From positions 806,001-870,000 of the forward strand of contig OV788638.1 of the NCBI GenBank assembly GCA_928721565.1: a stretch of DNA of 64,000 nt, read 5' to 3'. Shown piece by piece: positions 31,561 through 40,108 of this stretch. Under the pieces are notes generated by a model. It saw only the letters and a list, made by a program, of their open reading frames with translations. It had not been told where the DNA came from and ran no database searches. The first letter of the stretch is position 1, and every line of letters begins with the position of its first letter. The position numbers and the translations under genes were made by a program. Origin of the DNA: an uncultured Clostridia bacterium (lineage in GTDB: Bacteria; Bacillota; Clostridia; TANB77; CAG-508).

Positions 31561-32440
31561 ATGCTAGAAAAATGCACAATATGTCCGCATAAGTGTGGAA
31601 TAGATAGAAATAAATATATAGGAAGATGCAAATCAAATAATAAAATAAAGATTGCTTTATACTCTACGCACAACTTTGAAGAACCATGTATTTCTGGCGA
31701 GAATCGGTTCTGGTACAATTTTCTTTTCTAACTGTAATATGAACTGCCTTTTTTGCCAAAACTACGAAATAAGCCAATTAGGCAAAGGAAAAGAGATAAC
31801 AATAGAAGAATTATCTAATATAATGATAGAACAACAAGAAAAAGGTGTAGAAAATATTAATTTAGTAACACCAACAAGTTATGCTTGGCATATTATAGAG
31901 GCAATAAAACAAGCAAGAAATAAAGGCTTGAAAATTCCGATAGTATATAATACAAATGGGTACGAAAATGTGGAAACATTAAAGTTGTTAGAAGGATATA
32001 TAGATATCTATTTACCAGATTTAAAATATTACTATGATGAATTAGGAAAAAAATATTCAAAAGTAGATAATTATTTCGAAATAGCAACATCAGCAATAAA
32101 AGAGATGTATAGACAAGTCGGAGCACCACAATTAAATGAACAAGGAATAATGCAAAAGGGATTGATGATAAGACATTTAATTTTACCAAATCAAATAGAG
32201 AATAGTAAAAATGTTTTAAAATGGATAAAGGAAAATATGGACAACAATATATATGTAAGTATAATGGCACAGTATTTTCCTACATATAAAGCTAGAGAGT
32301 TGGACGAGTTAAATAGAAAACTAACTAGAGAAGAATATGAAGAGGTTGAAAATTACTTATATGAATTAGAGTTAGAGAATGGGTATATTCAGGAATTAGG
32401 CGAGCATGAAGAGGAATATGTGCCAAAGTGGGAAGACTAA
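31561..32440 (+). pseudogene. Radical SAM protein (PflX/COG1313-like) with +1 frameshift
   Basis: The gene starts at ATG 31561 with MLEKCTICPHKCGIDR and reads to ALYSTHNFEEPCISGEN, then the frame breaks. In the next frame it continues GSGTIFFSNCNMNCLFCQNYEIS, which holds the CxxxCxxC radical SAM cluster motif, to a normal C-terminus. Removing the C at 31705 (AATCGGT to AATGGT) restores a continuous protein with the family sequence ISGENGSGTIFF. The catalytic part has no start codon in a sensible place, so the gene should be inactive unless the extra base is an assembly error. Upstream ribosome binding site AAAGGAG is intact. Confidence 0.85.
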
Positions 32441-32455
32441 ATTTTGTAATATCTG

Positions 32456-32484
32456 TTGAAAAAAATGTAAAAATCTGTTATGAT
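32456..32484 (+). promoter_or_regulatory. Predicted promoter for the PBECR-like gene
   Basis: TTGAAA at 32456-32461, 17-base spacer, TATGAT at 32479-32484, ahead of the frameshifted nuclease-like gene. Confidence 0.5.
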
Positions 32485-32517
32485 ATTGCAAAATAATTAA
32501 AAGAAGAAGGTAAAAAA

Positions 32518-32909
32518 TTGCAATATATAACAAAATTAGATAAAAAGAATTTAGGAGAATATGAAAAAGAGTAATAACAGAAGATGTAATACTAACAGAG
32601 GAAAGATTATATGAACATATACTTTTATTTCATGAAGATGAATATAAACAATTAAGACCATATATAAAGAATATAATAGAAAATCCGGATTATATTGTTG
32701 AAGATAACAGACATGAAGATACAATGATATATTTAAAACAGATAGAAGATATAGGAAAAAATGGCAGAGTTGTAATTAAATTAGCTTTAGGGCAAGATGA
32801 AGAACATAATAAAAATTCAATTATTACTATGATGAAGTTAAATAAAAGAACATGGAATCAAACTATAAAAAATCGAGGTAAAATTATATGGAAAAATAAA
32901 AAAGACTAG
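32518..32909 (+). pseudogene. PBECR-type nuclease-like protein, frameshifted
   Basis: A TTG start after AAGAAGG opens LQYITKLDKKNLGEYEK and then meets stops. One extra A in the A5 run at 32564-32568 would rejoin the frame VITEDVILTEERLYEHILLF, then IIENPDYIVEDNRHEDTM and KNGRVVIKLALGQD, to the stop at 32909. The pattern of a basic cleft, ENPDYI...D and a C-terminal strand set matches the PBECR class (phage-Barnase-EndoU-ColicinE5/D-RelE-like nuclease domains); this is recognition by eye. The intact protein would be about 130 aa. A single-base deletion inactivates it, unless it is a sequencing error in the homopolymer. Confidence 0.65.
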
Positions 32910-32935
32910 ACAAAAACGAATAAAAGTTGTATAAT
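32907..32935 (+). promoter_or_regulatory. Promoter of the structured small RNA
   Basis: TAGACA at 32907-32912, 17-base spacer, TATAAT at 32930-32935, overlapping the end of the nuclease pseudogene. Transcription would begin near 32942. Confidence 0.65.
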
Positions 32936-32941
32936 ATAAGT

Positions 32942-33073
32942 ACAATATAGAGAGTTATTTGAAGTGGACAATTGTGCCATCCACACACCCTAGAGGTCAA
33001 AAGAGATGCAGGAATTGGCACACCTGCCAAATAACCAGAACTAAAGGAGCTATGGAAACATAGCTCTAATTTT
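32942..33073 (+). ncRNA. Candidate free-standing small RNA with kissing hairpin loops
   Basis: About 130 bases between a promoter and a terminator. An outer 8-bp stem, GTTATTTG (32954-32961) with CAAATAAC (33028-33035), encloses hairpin 1 (GTGGA/TCCAC, 32964-32984) and hairpin 2 (GCAGG/CCTGC, 33008-33027). The loop of hairpin 1 contains TGTGCCA (32973-32979) and the loop of hairpin 2 contains TGGCACA (33016-33022), seven complementary bases. A terminator hairpin GGAGCTATG/CATAGCTCT (33046-33067) and AATTTT follow. No reading frame fits. thyA has its own promoter downstream, so this may be independent. I do not recognise the family. Confidence 0.6.
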
Positions 33074-33111
33074 ATTGATAAAATCGATATGTAACTTTTT
33101 TGTAAAAACAA

Positions 33112-33140
33112 TTTACAAGCTCAGGTTATTATGGTATATT
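33112..33140 (+). promoter_or_regulatory. Predicted promoter for thyA-dfrA
   Basis: TTTACA at 33112-33117, 17-base spacer, TATATT at 33135-33140, downstream of the small RNA terminator. Confidence 0.6.
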
Positions 33141-33177
33141 AAAAAGGTAAGAGTCATAATAAAAGGAGGAAAAATTA

Positions 33178-34035
33178 ATGACACAAGCAGACGAAAACTT
33201 TATAAAAACATGTGAAGAAATATTAAAAAATGGATATTCATCAGAAGGAACAAATGTAAGAACAAGATGGGAAGATGGAACAGAAGCAAATTATTACTCA
33301 ATAGTAGGAGTACAAAATAAATATGACTTAGAAAAGGAATTTCCAATGATAACACTTAGAAATAACAGCAAAACAATCAAAAATGCAATAGACGAAATCT
33401 TGTGGATATGGCAAAAAAAATCAAACAAAATAAGTGAATTAAATTCACACATATGGGATCAATGGGCAGGAGAAGACGGAACAATAGGAAAAGCCTATGG
33501 ATATCAATTATCAAAAAAATATAAATTTAAAACTAAAGATGGAATAAAAGAAATGGACCAAGTTGATTATGTGTTATATTTGTTAAAAAATGATTCATCA
33601 AGCAGAAGAATAATGACAAATTTATTTAACCATGAAGAACTAAAAGATATGAACTTAGAACCATGTGCATATGGAACACAATGGTTAGTAAAAGAAGGAA
33701 AATTACACTTGATATTAAATCAACGTTCACAAGACATGTTAACAGCAAATGGATGGAATGTAATGCAATATGCAACATTACAATGTATGTTTGCTCAAGT
33801 TGCAGGACTAAAACCAGGAACATTAACGCATAATATTGGAGATTGTCATATATATGATAGACATGTTCCATTAGTAAAAAAATTATTAGAAGCAAAACCA
33901 GTAGAATGTCAACCTAAATTAGTCATTAATAATCCAACAAAAGATTTCTATGAATTCAAAGTAGAAGATTTTGAAATAAAAAATTATGATTATAACAAAG
34001 AAGTAAAAATTGGTAAAATACCAGTAGCAGAATAA
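33178..34035 (+). CDS. thyA: Thymidylate synthase ThyA
   Basis: Methylates dUMP to dTMP using methylene-tetrahydrofolate. The catalytic cysteine lies in LEPCAYGTQWLV; the dUMP-binding segment is LNQRSQDMLTANGWNVMQYATL, and the C-terminal HIYDRHVPLVKKL follows. It resembles the Bacillus ThyA type rather than the E. coli type. Length of 285 aa is normal. It forms a two-gene unit with dihydrofolate reductase, which regenerates tetrahydrofolate. dCMP deaminase at 11495 can supply dUMP. Start ATG follows AAAGGAGGAA. Confidence 0.95.
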   Translation: MTQADENFIKTCEEILKNGYSSEGTNVRTRWEDGTEANYYSIVGVQNKYDLEKEFPMITLRNNSKTIKNAIDEILWIWQKKSNKISELNSHIWDQWAGEDGTIGKAYGYQLSKKYKFKTKDGIKEMDQVDYVLYLLKNDSSSRRIMTNLFNHEELKDMNLEPCAYGTQWLVKEGKLHLILNQRSQDMLTANGWNVMQYATLQCMFAQVAGLKPGTLTHNIGDCHIYDRHVPLVKKLLEAKPVECQPKLVINNPTKDFYEFKVEDFEIKNYDYNKEVKIGKIPVAE

Positions 34036-34050
34036 AGGAGTGCAAATAAA

Positions 34051-34539
34051 ATGTTAAGTATAATAGTAGCAAAAGCAAAAAACAATACAATAGGAAAAGA
34101 TAATAAATTATTATGGCATATACCAGATGATTTAAGAAGATTTAAAGAATTAACAACAAATCACAATATAATAATGGGAAGAAAAACTTTTGAATCAATA
34201 GGAAGAATACTTCCAAATAGAAAACATATTATATTTAGTCAAAATCCAGACTTTAAAATTGATAACGAAAATATAGAAATAGTTCATTCAATGTTACAAA
34301 TTCAACAATACATAGAAGACGAAAACGAAAATTTTGTAATAGGTGGAGCTATGATATACAATTTATTAATGCCATATGTAACCAAAATGTATGTTACTGA
34401 AATTGACAAAGATTTTGAAGGAGACACAGTTTTTCCAAGAATAAATCCAGATGTATGGCAAGAAATTAGCAGAGAAGAAGGTCCACAAGATGAAGAAAAT
34501 GATTTTAAATATGAATATGTAGTTTATAAAAGGAAATAA
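34051..34539 (+). CDS. dfrA: Dihydrofolate reductase
   Basis: NADPH-dependent reduction of dihydrofolate, 162 aa. LSIIVAKAKNNTIGKDNKLLWHIPDDLRRFKELT carries the substrate-binding Asp in IPDDLRRF; IIMGRKTFESIG and FVIGGAMIYNLLMPYVTKMYVTEI are family blocks. Start ATG follows AAAGGAG, 15 bases after thyA. Confidence 0.95.
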   Translation: MLSIIVAKAKNNTIGKDNKLLWHIPDDLRRFKELTTNHNIIMGRKTFESIGRILPNRKHIIFSQNPDFKIDNENIEIVHSMLQIQQYIEDENENFVIGGAMIYNLLMPYVTKMYVTEIDKDFEGDTVFPRINPDVWQEISREEGPQDEENDFKYEYVVYKRK

Positions 34540-34584
34540 ATAAGATTTATAGCTTTGGGTAAAATATAAGAAAGGAGATTTTTT

Positions 34585-35583
34585 ATGTTTAAACCTAAAG
34601 CTATTTATTTTGAAAAAGGAATTGTAAATTATCCATTAGGACAGCAATTAATGGAGCAATACAAAGAAATACCAAAGATAGAAATTGAGAATCATAATAA
34701 TATAGAAGAAATGAGAAAAAAGCAAAATTCAGAATTTGCAAATATGAAAAGCAATTTAATAATAGGAGTACGAAAAACACATAAATTTGTGGAAAACCAT
34801 AAAACATCAGATTATCTAGTACCATATACTTCATCAGGATGTACTGCAATGTGTATGTATTGCTATTTAGTGTGTAATTACAACAAATGTGCATATTTAA
34901 GACTATTTGTAAATAGAGAGCAGATGTTAGAAAAAATAATAAAAACTGCACAGAAAAGTGAAAAACAATTAACATTTGAAATAGGAAGTAATAGTGACTT
35001 AATATTAGAAGATACAATTACAGGAAACCTAGTATGGACAATAGAAAATTTTGCAAATACAGAAAAAGGATTTTTAACATTACCAACCAAATTTGATATG
35101 GTAGATGATATATTACCATTAAAACATAATGGTAGAATAATTATTAGAATGAGTGTAAATCCGGCAGAAATTATAAATAAAGTAGAATTTGGAACATCAA
35201 GATTAAAAGGAAGAATAGAGGCAATAAATAAATTAGCAGAAGCGGGATATAAAATAGGAATATTAATAGCCCCTGTAATATTAGTAGAAAATTGGCAGCA
35301 ATTATATACAGAATTAATTCAAACTTTAAGTACTGAGCTATCAGAAAAAGCGAGAAGAACAGCATTTTTTGAAATAATATTTATGACATATAGCTATGTT
35401 CATACTAAAATAAATGAAGAGGCATTTCCAAATGCAATTAATTTATATGATAAAGAAATTATGACAGGAAGAGGAAATGGAAAATATGGATACAAAGAAA
35501 AAAAAAGAAGAGAAGCAGAAATTTTTTTAAGAGATCAGATGCATAAATATTTTCCTAATAATAGAATCGAATACGTGGTTTAG
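34585..35583 (+). CDS. splB: Spore photoproduct lyase
   Basis: Radical SAM enzyme that reverses the spore-specific thymine dimer in germinating spores. The 4Fe-4S motif is CTAMCMYC within PYTSSGCTAMCMYCYL, followed by conserved CNYNKCAYLRLFVN and a C-terminal half with IRMSVNPAEIINKVEFGTSR. The conserved H-atom donor cysteine is expected near residue 140 in Bacillus; here CAYL lies in the corresponding stretch but I cannot align it exactly. Length of 332 aa is normal. Its presence implies that the organism forms spores. Start ATG follows AGAAAGGAG. Confidence 0.9.
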   Translation: MFKPKAIYFEKGIVNYPLGQQLMEQYKEIPKIEIENHNNIEEMRKKQNSEFANMKSNLIIGVRKTHKFVENHKTSDYLVPYTSSGCTAMCMYCYLVCNYNKCAYLRLFVNREQMLEKIIKTAQKSEKQLTFEIGSNSDLILEDTITGNLVWTIENFANTEKGFLTLPTKFDMVDDILPLKHNGRIIIRMSVNPAEIINKVEFGTSRLKGRIEAINKLAEAGYKIGILIAPVILVENWQQLYTELIQTLSTELSEKARRTAFFEIIFMTYSYVHTKINEEAFPNAINLYDKEIMTGRGNGKYGYKEKKRREAEIFLRDQMHKYFPNNRIEYVV

Positions 35584-35586
35584 TAC

Positions 35587-35615
35587 TTGACATTGAGGCA
35601 AAATCATAATATACT
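35587..35615 (+). promoter_or_regulatory. Promoter of the 2-oxoacid:ferredoxin oxidoreductase operon
   Basis: TTGACA at 35587-35592, 17-base spacer, TATACT at 35610-35615. Confidence 0.75.
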
Positions 35616-35618
35616 TTA

Positions 35619-35650
35619 AGCAGGCTTTGGAAGGAGTTCCCAAGCTTGCT
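35619..35650 (+). promoter_or_regulatory. Leader hairpin before porC
   Basis: AGCAGGCTTTGG pairs with CCCAAGCTTGCT (small internal mismatches) around the eight-base loop AAGGAGTT, which itself holds an AAGGAG. It sits at the very 5' end of the predicted transcript; mRNA stabilisation or attenuation is possible. Confidence 0.5.
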
Positions 35651-35703
35651 ATTTATTATGTTTTTAAACATAAATAATAAAAACAAAAAGGAGGCTAAAT
35701 TCA

Positions 35704-36285
35704 ATGAATAACTTAATTGAAATTAGATGGCATGGAAGAGGCGGCCAAGGTGCAAAAACAGCTTCATTATTATTAGCAGATGCAGCATTTAATACTGGCA
35801 AATATATTCAAGGATTCCCAGAATATGGACCAGAAAGAATGGGAGCACCAATAACAGCATATAACAGAATAAGTGATACACCAATAACAATACATAGTAA
35901 CATATATGAACCTGATTATGTAGTAGTTGTAGATGACACACTATTGACATCAGTACCTGTTACAGCAGGGCTAAAAAAAGAAGGGGCAATAGTAATAAAT
36001 ACAACTAAAACACCAGAACAATTAAAAGGATTATTAAAAGGATATGAAGGGGCAGTCTATACAATTGATGCTAGAAAAGTATCAGAAGAAGCCCTTGGAA
36101 AATATTTTCCTAATACACCAATGCTTGCAGCAATTGTAAAAGTTGCAGGTGTTATGACAGATGAAGAATTACTTGAAGATATGAAAACTTCATTTAAACA
36201 TAAATTTGCTAAAAAACCAGAAGTAATAGATGGAAATATGAAAGCACTAGAGCTAGCATTAAAAGAAGTTAAAAAAATCCAATAA
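35704..36285 (+). CDS. porC: 2-oxoacid:ferredoxin oxidoreductase, gamma subunit
   Basis: Subunit of the enzyme that decarboxylates pyruvate or another 2-oxoacid to acyl-CoA and reduces ferredoxin. WHGRGGQGAKTASLLLADAAF and GFPEYGPERMGAPITAYNR are the gamma-domain signatures. Length of 193 aa is typical for a separate gamma subunit. Two unrelated helical-repeat genes separate it from the delta, alpha and beta subunits. Substrate (pyruvate or branched-chain) cannot be decided from this subunit. Start ATG follows AAAGGAGG. Confidence 0.93.
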   Translation: MNNLIEIRWHGRGGQGAKTASLLLADAAFNTGKYIQGFPEYGPERMGAPITAYNRISDTPITIHSNIYEPDYVVVVDDTLLTSVPVTAGLKKEGAIVINTTKTPEQLKGLLKGYEGAVYTIDARKVSEEALGKYFPNTPMLAAIVKVAGVMTDEELLEDMKTSFKHKFAKKPEVIDGNMKALELALKEVKKIQ

Positions 36286-36309
36286 ATGATAATATAAAGG
36301 AGAAAATTT

Positions 36310-36588
36310 ATGAATCTGCAAATAGATTTGAAAGCTATGAAAGAAGTATATGGTAAAGAAATATATGAAATTATATTATCAAATATAGATATAATAGAAA
36401 AAAATTTAAAGTACCTAAGAGAATTAAAATTTGATGATTATGGTGGAATATTTGAAAGATGTCCAATTATATTTACTTATTTTCCAAAAGATTTTAAAAG
36501 AAAATTTGATGAATTAGTTGAAAGGCTCGGAGATGATTATGTAGAAATAATAGAGTCAAATATTGATTTAGTAGAAGAACTTGTATAG
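36310..36588 (+). CDS. Short mTERF-like helical-repeat protein (function unknown)
   Basis: 92 residues, all predicted helical. IIEKNLKYLRELKFDDYGGI, FERCPIIFTYFPKDFKRKFD and ELVERLGDD follow the spacing of mTERF repeats, in which a leucine-rich helix is followed by a proline-containing PxIL helix and then a third helix. The likeness is by eye and moderate. The next gene is a longer relative. Its position inside the por operon is unexpected. Start ATG follows AAAGGAG. Confidence 0.55.
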   Translation: MNLQIDLKAMKEVYGKEIYEIILSNIDIIEKNLKYLRELKFDDYGGIFERCPIIFTYFPKDFKRKFDELVERLGDDYVEIIESNIDLVEELV

Positions 36589-36604
36589 AAGTGGAAGTGA
36601 AAGA

Positions 36605-37473
36605 ATGATAAGTGAAGCCAGATTAAAAGAAATTTGTGATATTTATAAGATTGACTATGATAAATTAGTTGATACTAATGAAAATATACTAAAATATGGC
36701 GAATATGACAATATATGTTATGCTTTAGATTTTTTGAGAGACGAAGTAAATATAGAACCTAGAAATATAGAGAAATGCCCTAGTATATTATATCGAAATG
36801 TTGAAAATATAAAAATTAATTATGAGTTTCTAAAAAAAGAGCAAATAACTAAATATAATGTAGATGGATGTTTGCATATATTATCAACAGAACCATCAGA
36901 ACTCAAAAGAACATACCAATATATAATGAATAATTATGGTATAAGATATTTGAATGCAAGAACAACAATATTACGTGTTCCTGTAGATAGAATAAAGGAA
37001 ATAGAAAGAAAATTTCCTGAATTTAAAAAGAAAAATGTTTTACAAGCAGCATACTCAAGAAGGGAAATCGAAGAAATCGAGAAAATAGTAAAAGTATGTA
37101 AAGAAAACAGAATAAAGCCAACCGGAACTGTATTTAAACAACCATCAGAAGAAATCGAGAAAATATAAATTATATAAGTGAAAATTATGGAGAAGAATAC
37201 TTAAATTCATTAATAATTACTAAAAATATAAAAAACTTAAAAGTAGTGTTACCATATCTACAAGAAAAAGGAATATTAAAAATACTTCCTCAAAGTGCAT
37301 CAATATTATCACTTACATTAGATGAAATAAAAGAAAGAGAAAAATTTATAAAAGGTATAGGTGAAGGAATGTTAAATACAAAAGGAAATAAATTTAATTC
37401 AATATTTGGGTTATCAAAAAAAAGATATGCCCAAAGGGTTGAAAAAGAAAAAAATAAAGGAGTAGAATTATAA
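36605..37473 (+). pseudogene. mTERF-like helical-repeat protein, -1 frameshift
   Basis: From ATG 36605 (after GTGGAAGTG) the protein reads through IEKCPSILYRNVENIKINYEFL and FKKKNVLQAAYSRREIEEIEKIV to a stop at 37168. In another frame it continues from INYISENYGEEYLNSLIITK through VLPYLQEKGILKILPQSASI to 37473. One missing base near 37163-37168 explains the break; the intact product would be about 289 aa. The repeating P-S-I-L or P-x-x-L helices every 30-35 residues recall mTERF proteins, nucleic-acid-binding proteins known mainly from eukaryotic organelles. Function unknown; a true break or a sequence error are both possible. Confidence 0.6.
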
Positions 37474-37493
37474 TTAAAAGGAGGAAAATCAAA

Positions 37494-37790
37494 ATGACAG
37501 AAATAAATCCAAAGACACCTATGGAAGAATTAACAATAGGTGGAAACATATATTACGCAGGAAATGCGAGAGAATTTAAAACAGGAGATTGGAGAAGCAT
37601 GAAACCAATTTGGATAGAAGAAAAATGTAAACAATGTGGATTATGTTTCCCTGTATGCCCAGACAATTCAATTCCTGTAGGAAAAGATTTAAATAGGGGA
37701 GAATTTAATTATGATTATTGCAAAGGATGTGGAGTTTGCGCTAAAGCATGTCCTTTTAACGCAATAGAAATGAAAGAGGAAGGAGTTTAA
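37494..37790 (+). CDS. porD: 2-oxoacid:ferredoxin oxidoreductase, delta (ferredoxin-like) subunit
   Basis: 98-aa subunit with two 4Fe-4S motifs, CKQCGLCFPVCP and CKGCGVCAKACP, that pass electrons from the catalytic core to free ferredoxin. KPIWIEEKCKQCGLC is the typical context. The stop codon lies inside the left arm of a long palindrome. Start ATG follows AAAGGAGG. Confidence 0.93.
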   Translation: MTEINPKTPMEELTIGGNIYYAGNAREFKTGDWRSMKPIWIEEKCKQCGLCFPVCPDNSIPVGKDLNRGEFNYDYCKGCGVCAKACPFNAIEMKEEGV

Positions 37791-37914
37791 TTTGAACAAT
37801 AATAGCCATCTTGCGGCATTGAAATTCATTCAAAACGCAGTTACATACACCACGTATGCGCCTTTGCCTTTTGAATGAAATTCGCCTAGCAATATAACTA
37901 TTCTTGTCCAAATT
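37789..37914 (+). mobile_element. MITE-like 126-bp palindrome inside the por operon
   Basis: Near-continuous hairpin. AATTTGAACAATAATAG (37789-37805) pairs with CTATTCTTGTCCAAATT (37898-37914) at 15 of 17 positions; TTGCGGC (37811-37817) pairs with GCC..GCAA (37884-37892); GAAATTCATTCAAAA (37821-37835) pairs with TTTTGAATGAAATTC (37869-37883) at 14 of 15. It has no coding capacity, is less AT-rich than its surroundings and starts within the porD stop codon. This form is typical of miniature inverted-repeat elements or REP-like repeats; no second copy was found in this window. Confidence 0.6.
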
Positions 37915-37937
37915 GTAAATAGGAAGGAGATAAAAAA

Positions 37938-39128
37938 ATGAGTATAAGAGAAAGATTAAGTGGAAACGAAGCAACAGCAATAGCAATGAAACAAATAAAT
38001 CCAGATGTAGTTGCAGCATTTCCAATAACACCATCAACAGAAATACCACAATATTTTTCTACATTTGTTGCAAATGGAGATGTAGATACAGAATTTGTTG
38101 CAGTAGAAAGTGAACATAGTGCAATGTCTGCAACAATAGGAGCATCAGCAGCTGGAGCAAGAGCTATGACAGCAACATCAGCAAATGGATTATCATTAAT
38201 GTGGGAAATGATATATATAGCATCAAGTTTAAGATTGCCAATAGTAATGGCATTAGTAAATAGAGCTGTTTCAGGACCATTAAATATACATAATGATCAT
38301 TCAGATGCAATGGGAGTAAGGGATGCAGGATGGATAATGCTATTTTCAGAAAATAACCAAGAAGCATATGACAATATGTTAATGGCACATAGGATAGCAG
38401 AACACAAAGATGTATTATTACCATTAATGGTATGTCAAGATGGATTTATAACATCACACTCAATTGAAAATATTCAATTAGAAAATGATGAAGATGTTAA
38501 GAAATTTGTTGGACAATATAAACCAGAACATTATTTATTAAATAGAGATGAACCAATAGCTGTTGGACCATTAGATTTACAAGCATATCTATTTGAACAC
38601 AAAGCACAACAAGCAGAAGCAATGAAAAAAGCAAAAGAAGTAATAAAAGAAGTTTCAGAAGAATTTGAAAAATGGACTGGAAGAAAATATGAATTTTTCG
38701 AAAAATATAAATTAGATGATGCAGAAATTGCAATAGTATGTATGAACTCAACTGCAGGAACGACAAAAGCAGTTGTAGATAAATTAAGAGAACAAGGTGT
38801 AAAAGCAGGATTATTAAAAATAAGAATGTATAGACCATTCCCAGCAGAAGAAGTTGCAGAAGCATTATCACATTTAAAAGCAGTTGCAATATTAGATAAA
38901 GCAGATTCTTTAAATGCAGCAGGTGGAGCATTATTTGAAGATGTAACATCAGCAATGTATGTAAACAAAAAACAAGTTCCAATGGTAAATTACGTATATG
39001 GAATTGGTGGAAGAGATACAACTGAAAAACAACTAGAATCAGTATATACAGATTTAACAGAAATAGTTAAAACTGGAAAAATTGGAGATTCATATAGATA
39101 TTTAGGATTAAGAAGGGAGGAAAAGTAA
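37938..39128 (+). CDS. porA: 2-oxoacid:ferredoxin oxidoreductase, alpha subunit
   Basis: 396-aa subunit with the pyrimidine-binding and transketolase C-terminal-like domains. RLSGNEATAIAMKQINPDVVAAFPITPSTEIPQ, then FVAVESEHSAMSATIGASAAGARAMTATSANGL are diagnostic, written here as blocks from about residue 7 to 95. RMYRPFPAEEVAEAL marks the C-terminal domain. Start ATG follows AGGAAGGAG. Works with PorB at 39130. Confidence 0.94.
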   Translation: MSIRERLSGNEATAIAMKQINPDVVAAFPITPSTEIPQYFSTFVANGDVDTEFVAVESEHSAMSATIGASAAGARAMTATSANGLSLMWEMIYIASSLRLPIVMALVNRAVSGPLNIHNDHSDAMGVRDAGWIMLFSENNQEAYDNMLMAHRIAEHKDVLLPLMVCQDGFITSHSIENIQLENDEDVKKFVGQYKPEHYLLNRDEPIAVGPLDLQAYLFEHKAQQAEAMKKAKEVIKEVSEEFEKWTGRKYEFFEKYKLDDAEIAIVCMNSTAGTTKAVVDKLREQGVKAGLLKIRMYRPFPAEEVAEALSHLKAVAILDKADSLNAAGGALFEDVTSAMYVNKKQVPMVNYVYGIGGRDTTEKQLESVYTDLTEIVKTGKIGDSYRYLGLRREEK

Positions 39129-39129
39129 G

Positions 39130-40083
39130 ATGGCATATAATTTAAAAGAAGTAATGGCAAATAAACCTTCAAGATTTACAGAAGGACACAGAATGTGTGC
39201 TGGATGTGGTGCTCCAGTAGTATCAAGAATGATAATGAGAGCATTAAAACCAGAAGATCATGCAGTAGTAGCAAATGCAACAGGATGTATGGAAGTATCA
39301 ACATTTATTTATCCATATACAGCATGGACAGATTCATTTATACATACAGCATTTGAATGTGCAGGTGCAACATGTGCAGGTGCAGAAGCTGCATATAAAT
39401 CAATGAAAAAACAAGGTAAATTACCACAAGACAAAGATACAAAATTCATTGCATTTGGAGGAGATGGAGGAACTTATGATATAGGTTTACAAAGTTTATC
39501 TGGAGCAATGGAAAGAGGTCATGACATGGTATATGTGTGTTATGACAATGGTGCATATATGAACACAGGAATTCAACGTTCATCAGCAACACCAAAATTT
39601 GCAGATACAACAACATCACCAGCAGGAAAAGTTATTCCTGGAAAAATGCAAGTAAGAAAAGATTTAGCAAAAATTATGGTAGGACATCATATACCATATG
39701 TCGCACAAACACTTGCAATGACAAACTTTAAAGATTTATATGAAAAATCTGAAAAAGCATTGTATACAGAAGGACCAGCATTTTTAAATGTTATGGCACC
39801 ATGCCCAAGAGGTTGGGGATATCCAACAGAAGATTTAATGAAAATTAATAAATTAGCTGCTGATACATGTTATTGGCCATTATATGAAGTAGTTAATGGA
39901 AAATATAAAATAACATATAAACCAGCTAAGAAACTTCCAATAGAAGAATTTTTACGTCCACAAAAACGTTTTAAACACATGTTTAAACCAGGTAATGAAT
40001 GGATGATTCAAGAATTCCAAAGAGTTGTTGATGAGAGATGGCAAGAACTTCTTGATTTGGAAGAGATTACTAATAGAGAATAA
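39130..40083 (+). CDS. porB: 2-oxoacid:ferredoxin oxidoreductase, beta subunit
   Basis: Thiamine diphosphate-binding subunit, 317 aa. MCAGCGAPVVSRM carries the first cluster cysteines; the TPP motif is GGDGGTYDIGLQSLSGAMERG, and YDNGAYMNTGIQRSSATP follows. CPRGWGYPTEDLMKI is typical. The start overlaps the end of porA by spacing of one base, with GGGAGGAAAAG inside porA. A terminator follows. Likely pyruvate:ferredoxin oxidoreductase; branched-chain oxidoreductase is the main alternative. Confidence 0.94.
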   Translation: MAYNLKEVMANKPSRFTEGHRMCAGCGAPVVSRMIMRALKPEDHAVVANATGCMEVSTFIYPYTAWTDSFIHTAFECAGATCAGAEAAYKSMKKQGKLPQDKDTKFIAFGGDGGTYDIGLQSLSGAMERGHDMVYVCYDNGAYMNTGIQRSSATPKFADTTTSPAGKVIPGKMQVRKDLAKIMVGHHIPYVAQTLAMTNFKDLYEKSEKALYTEGPAFLNVMAPCPRGWGYPTEDLMKINKLAADTCYWPLYEVVNGKYKITYKPAKKLPIEEFLRPQKRFKHMFKPGNEWMIQEFQRVVDERWQELLDLEEITNRE

Positions 40084-40108
40084 TGTTCAAATTATTTTGA
40101 CTGAAAAT

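Noticed and set aside
32942..33073. Purine or tetrahydrofolate riboswitch
   Set aside because: The loop-loop layout recalls a purine riboswitch, but stems, loops and junction bases differ. The conserved blocks of the THF riboswitch as I remember them are absent, and a terminator and new promoter separate it from thyA.
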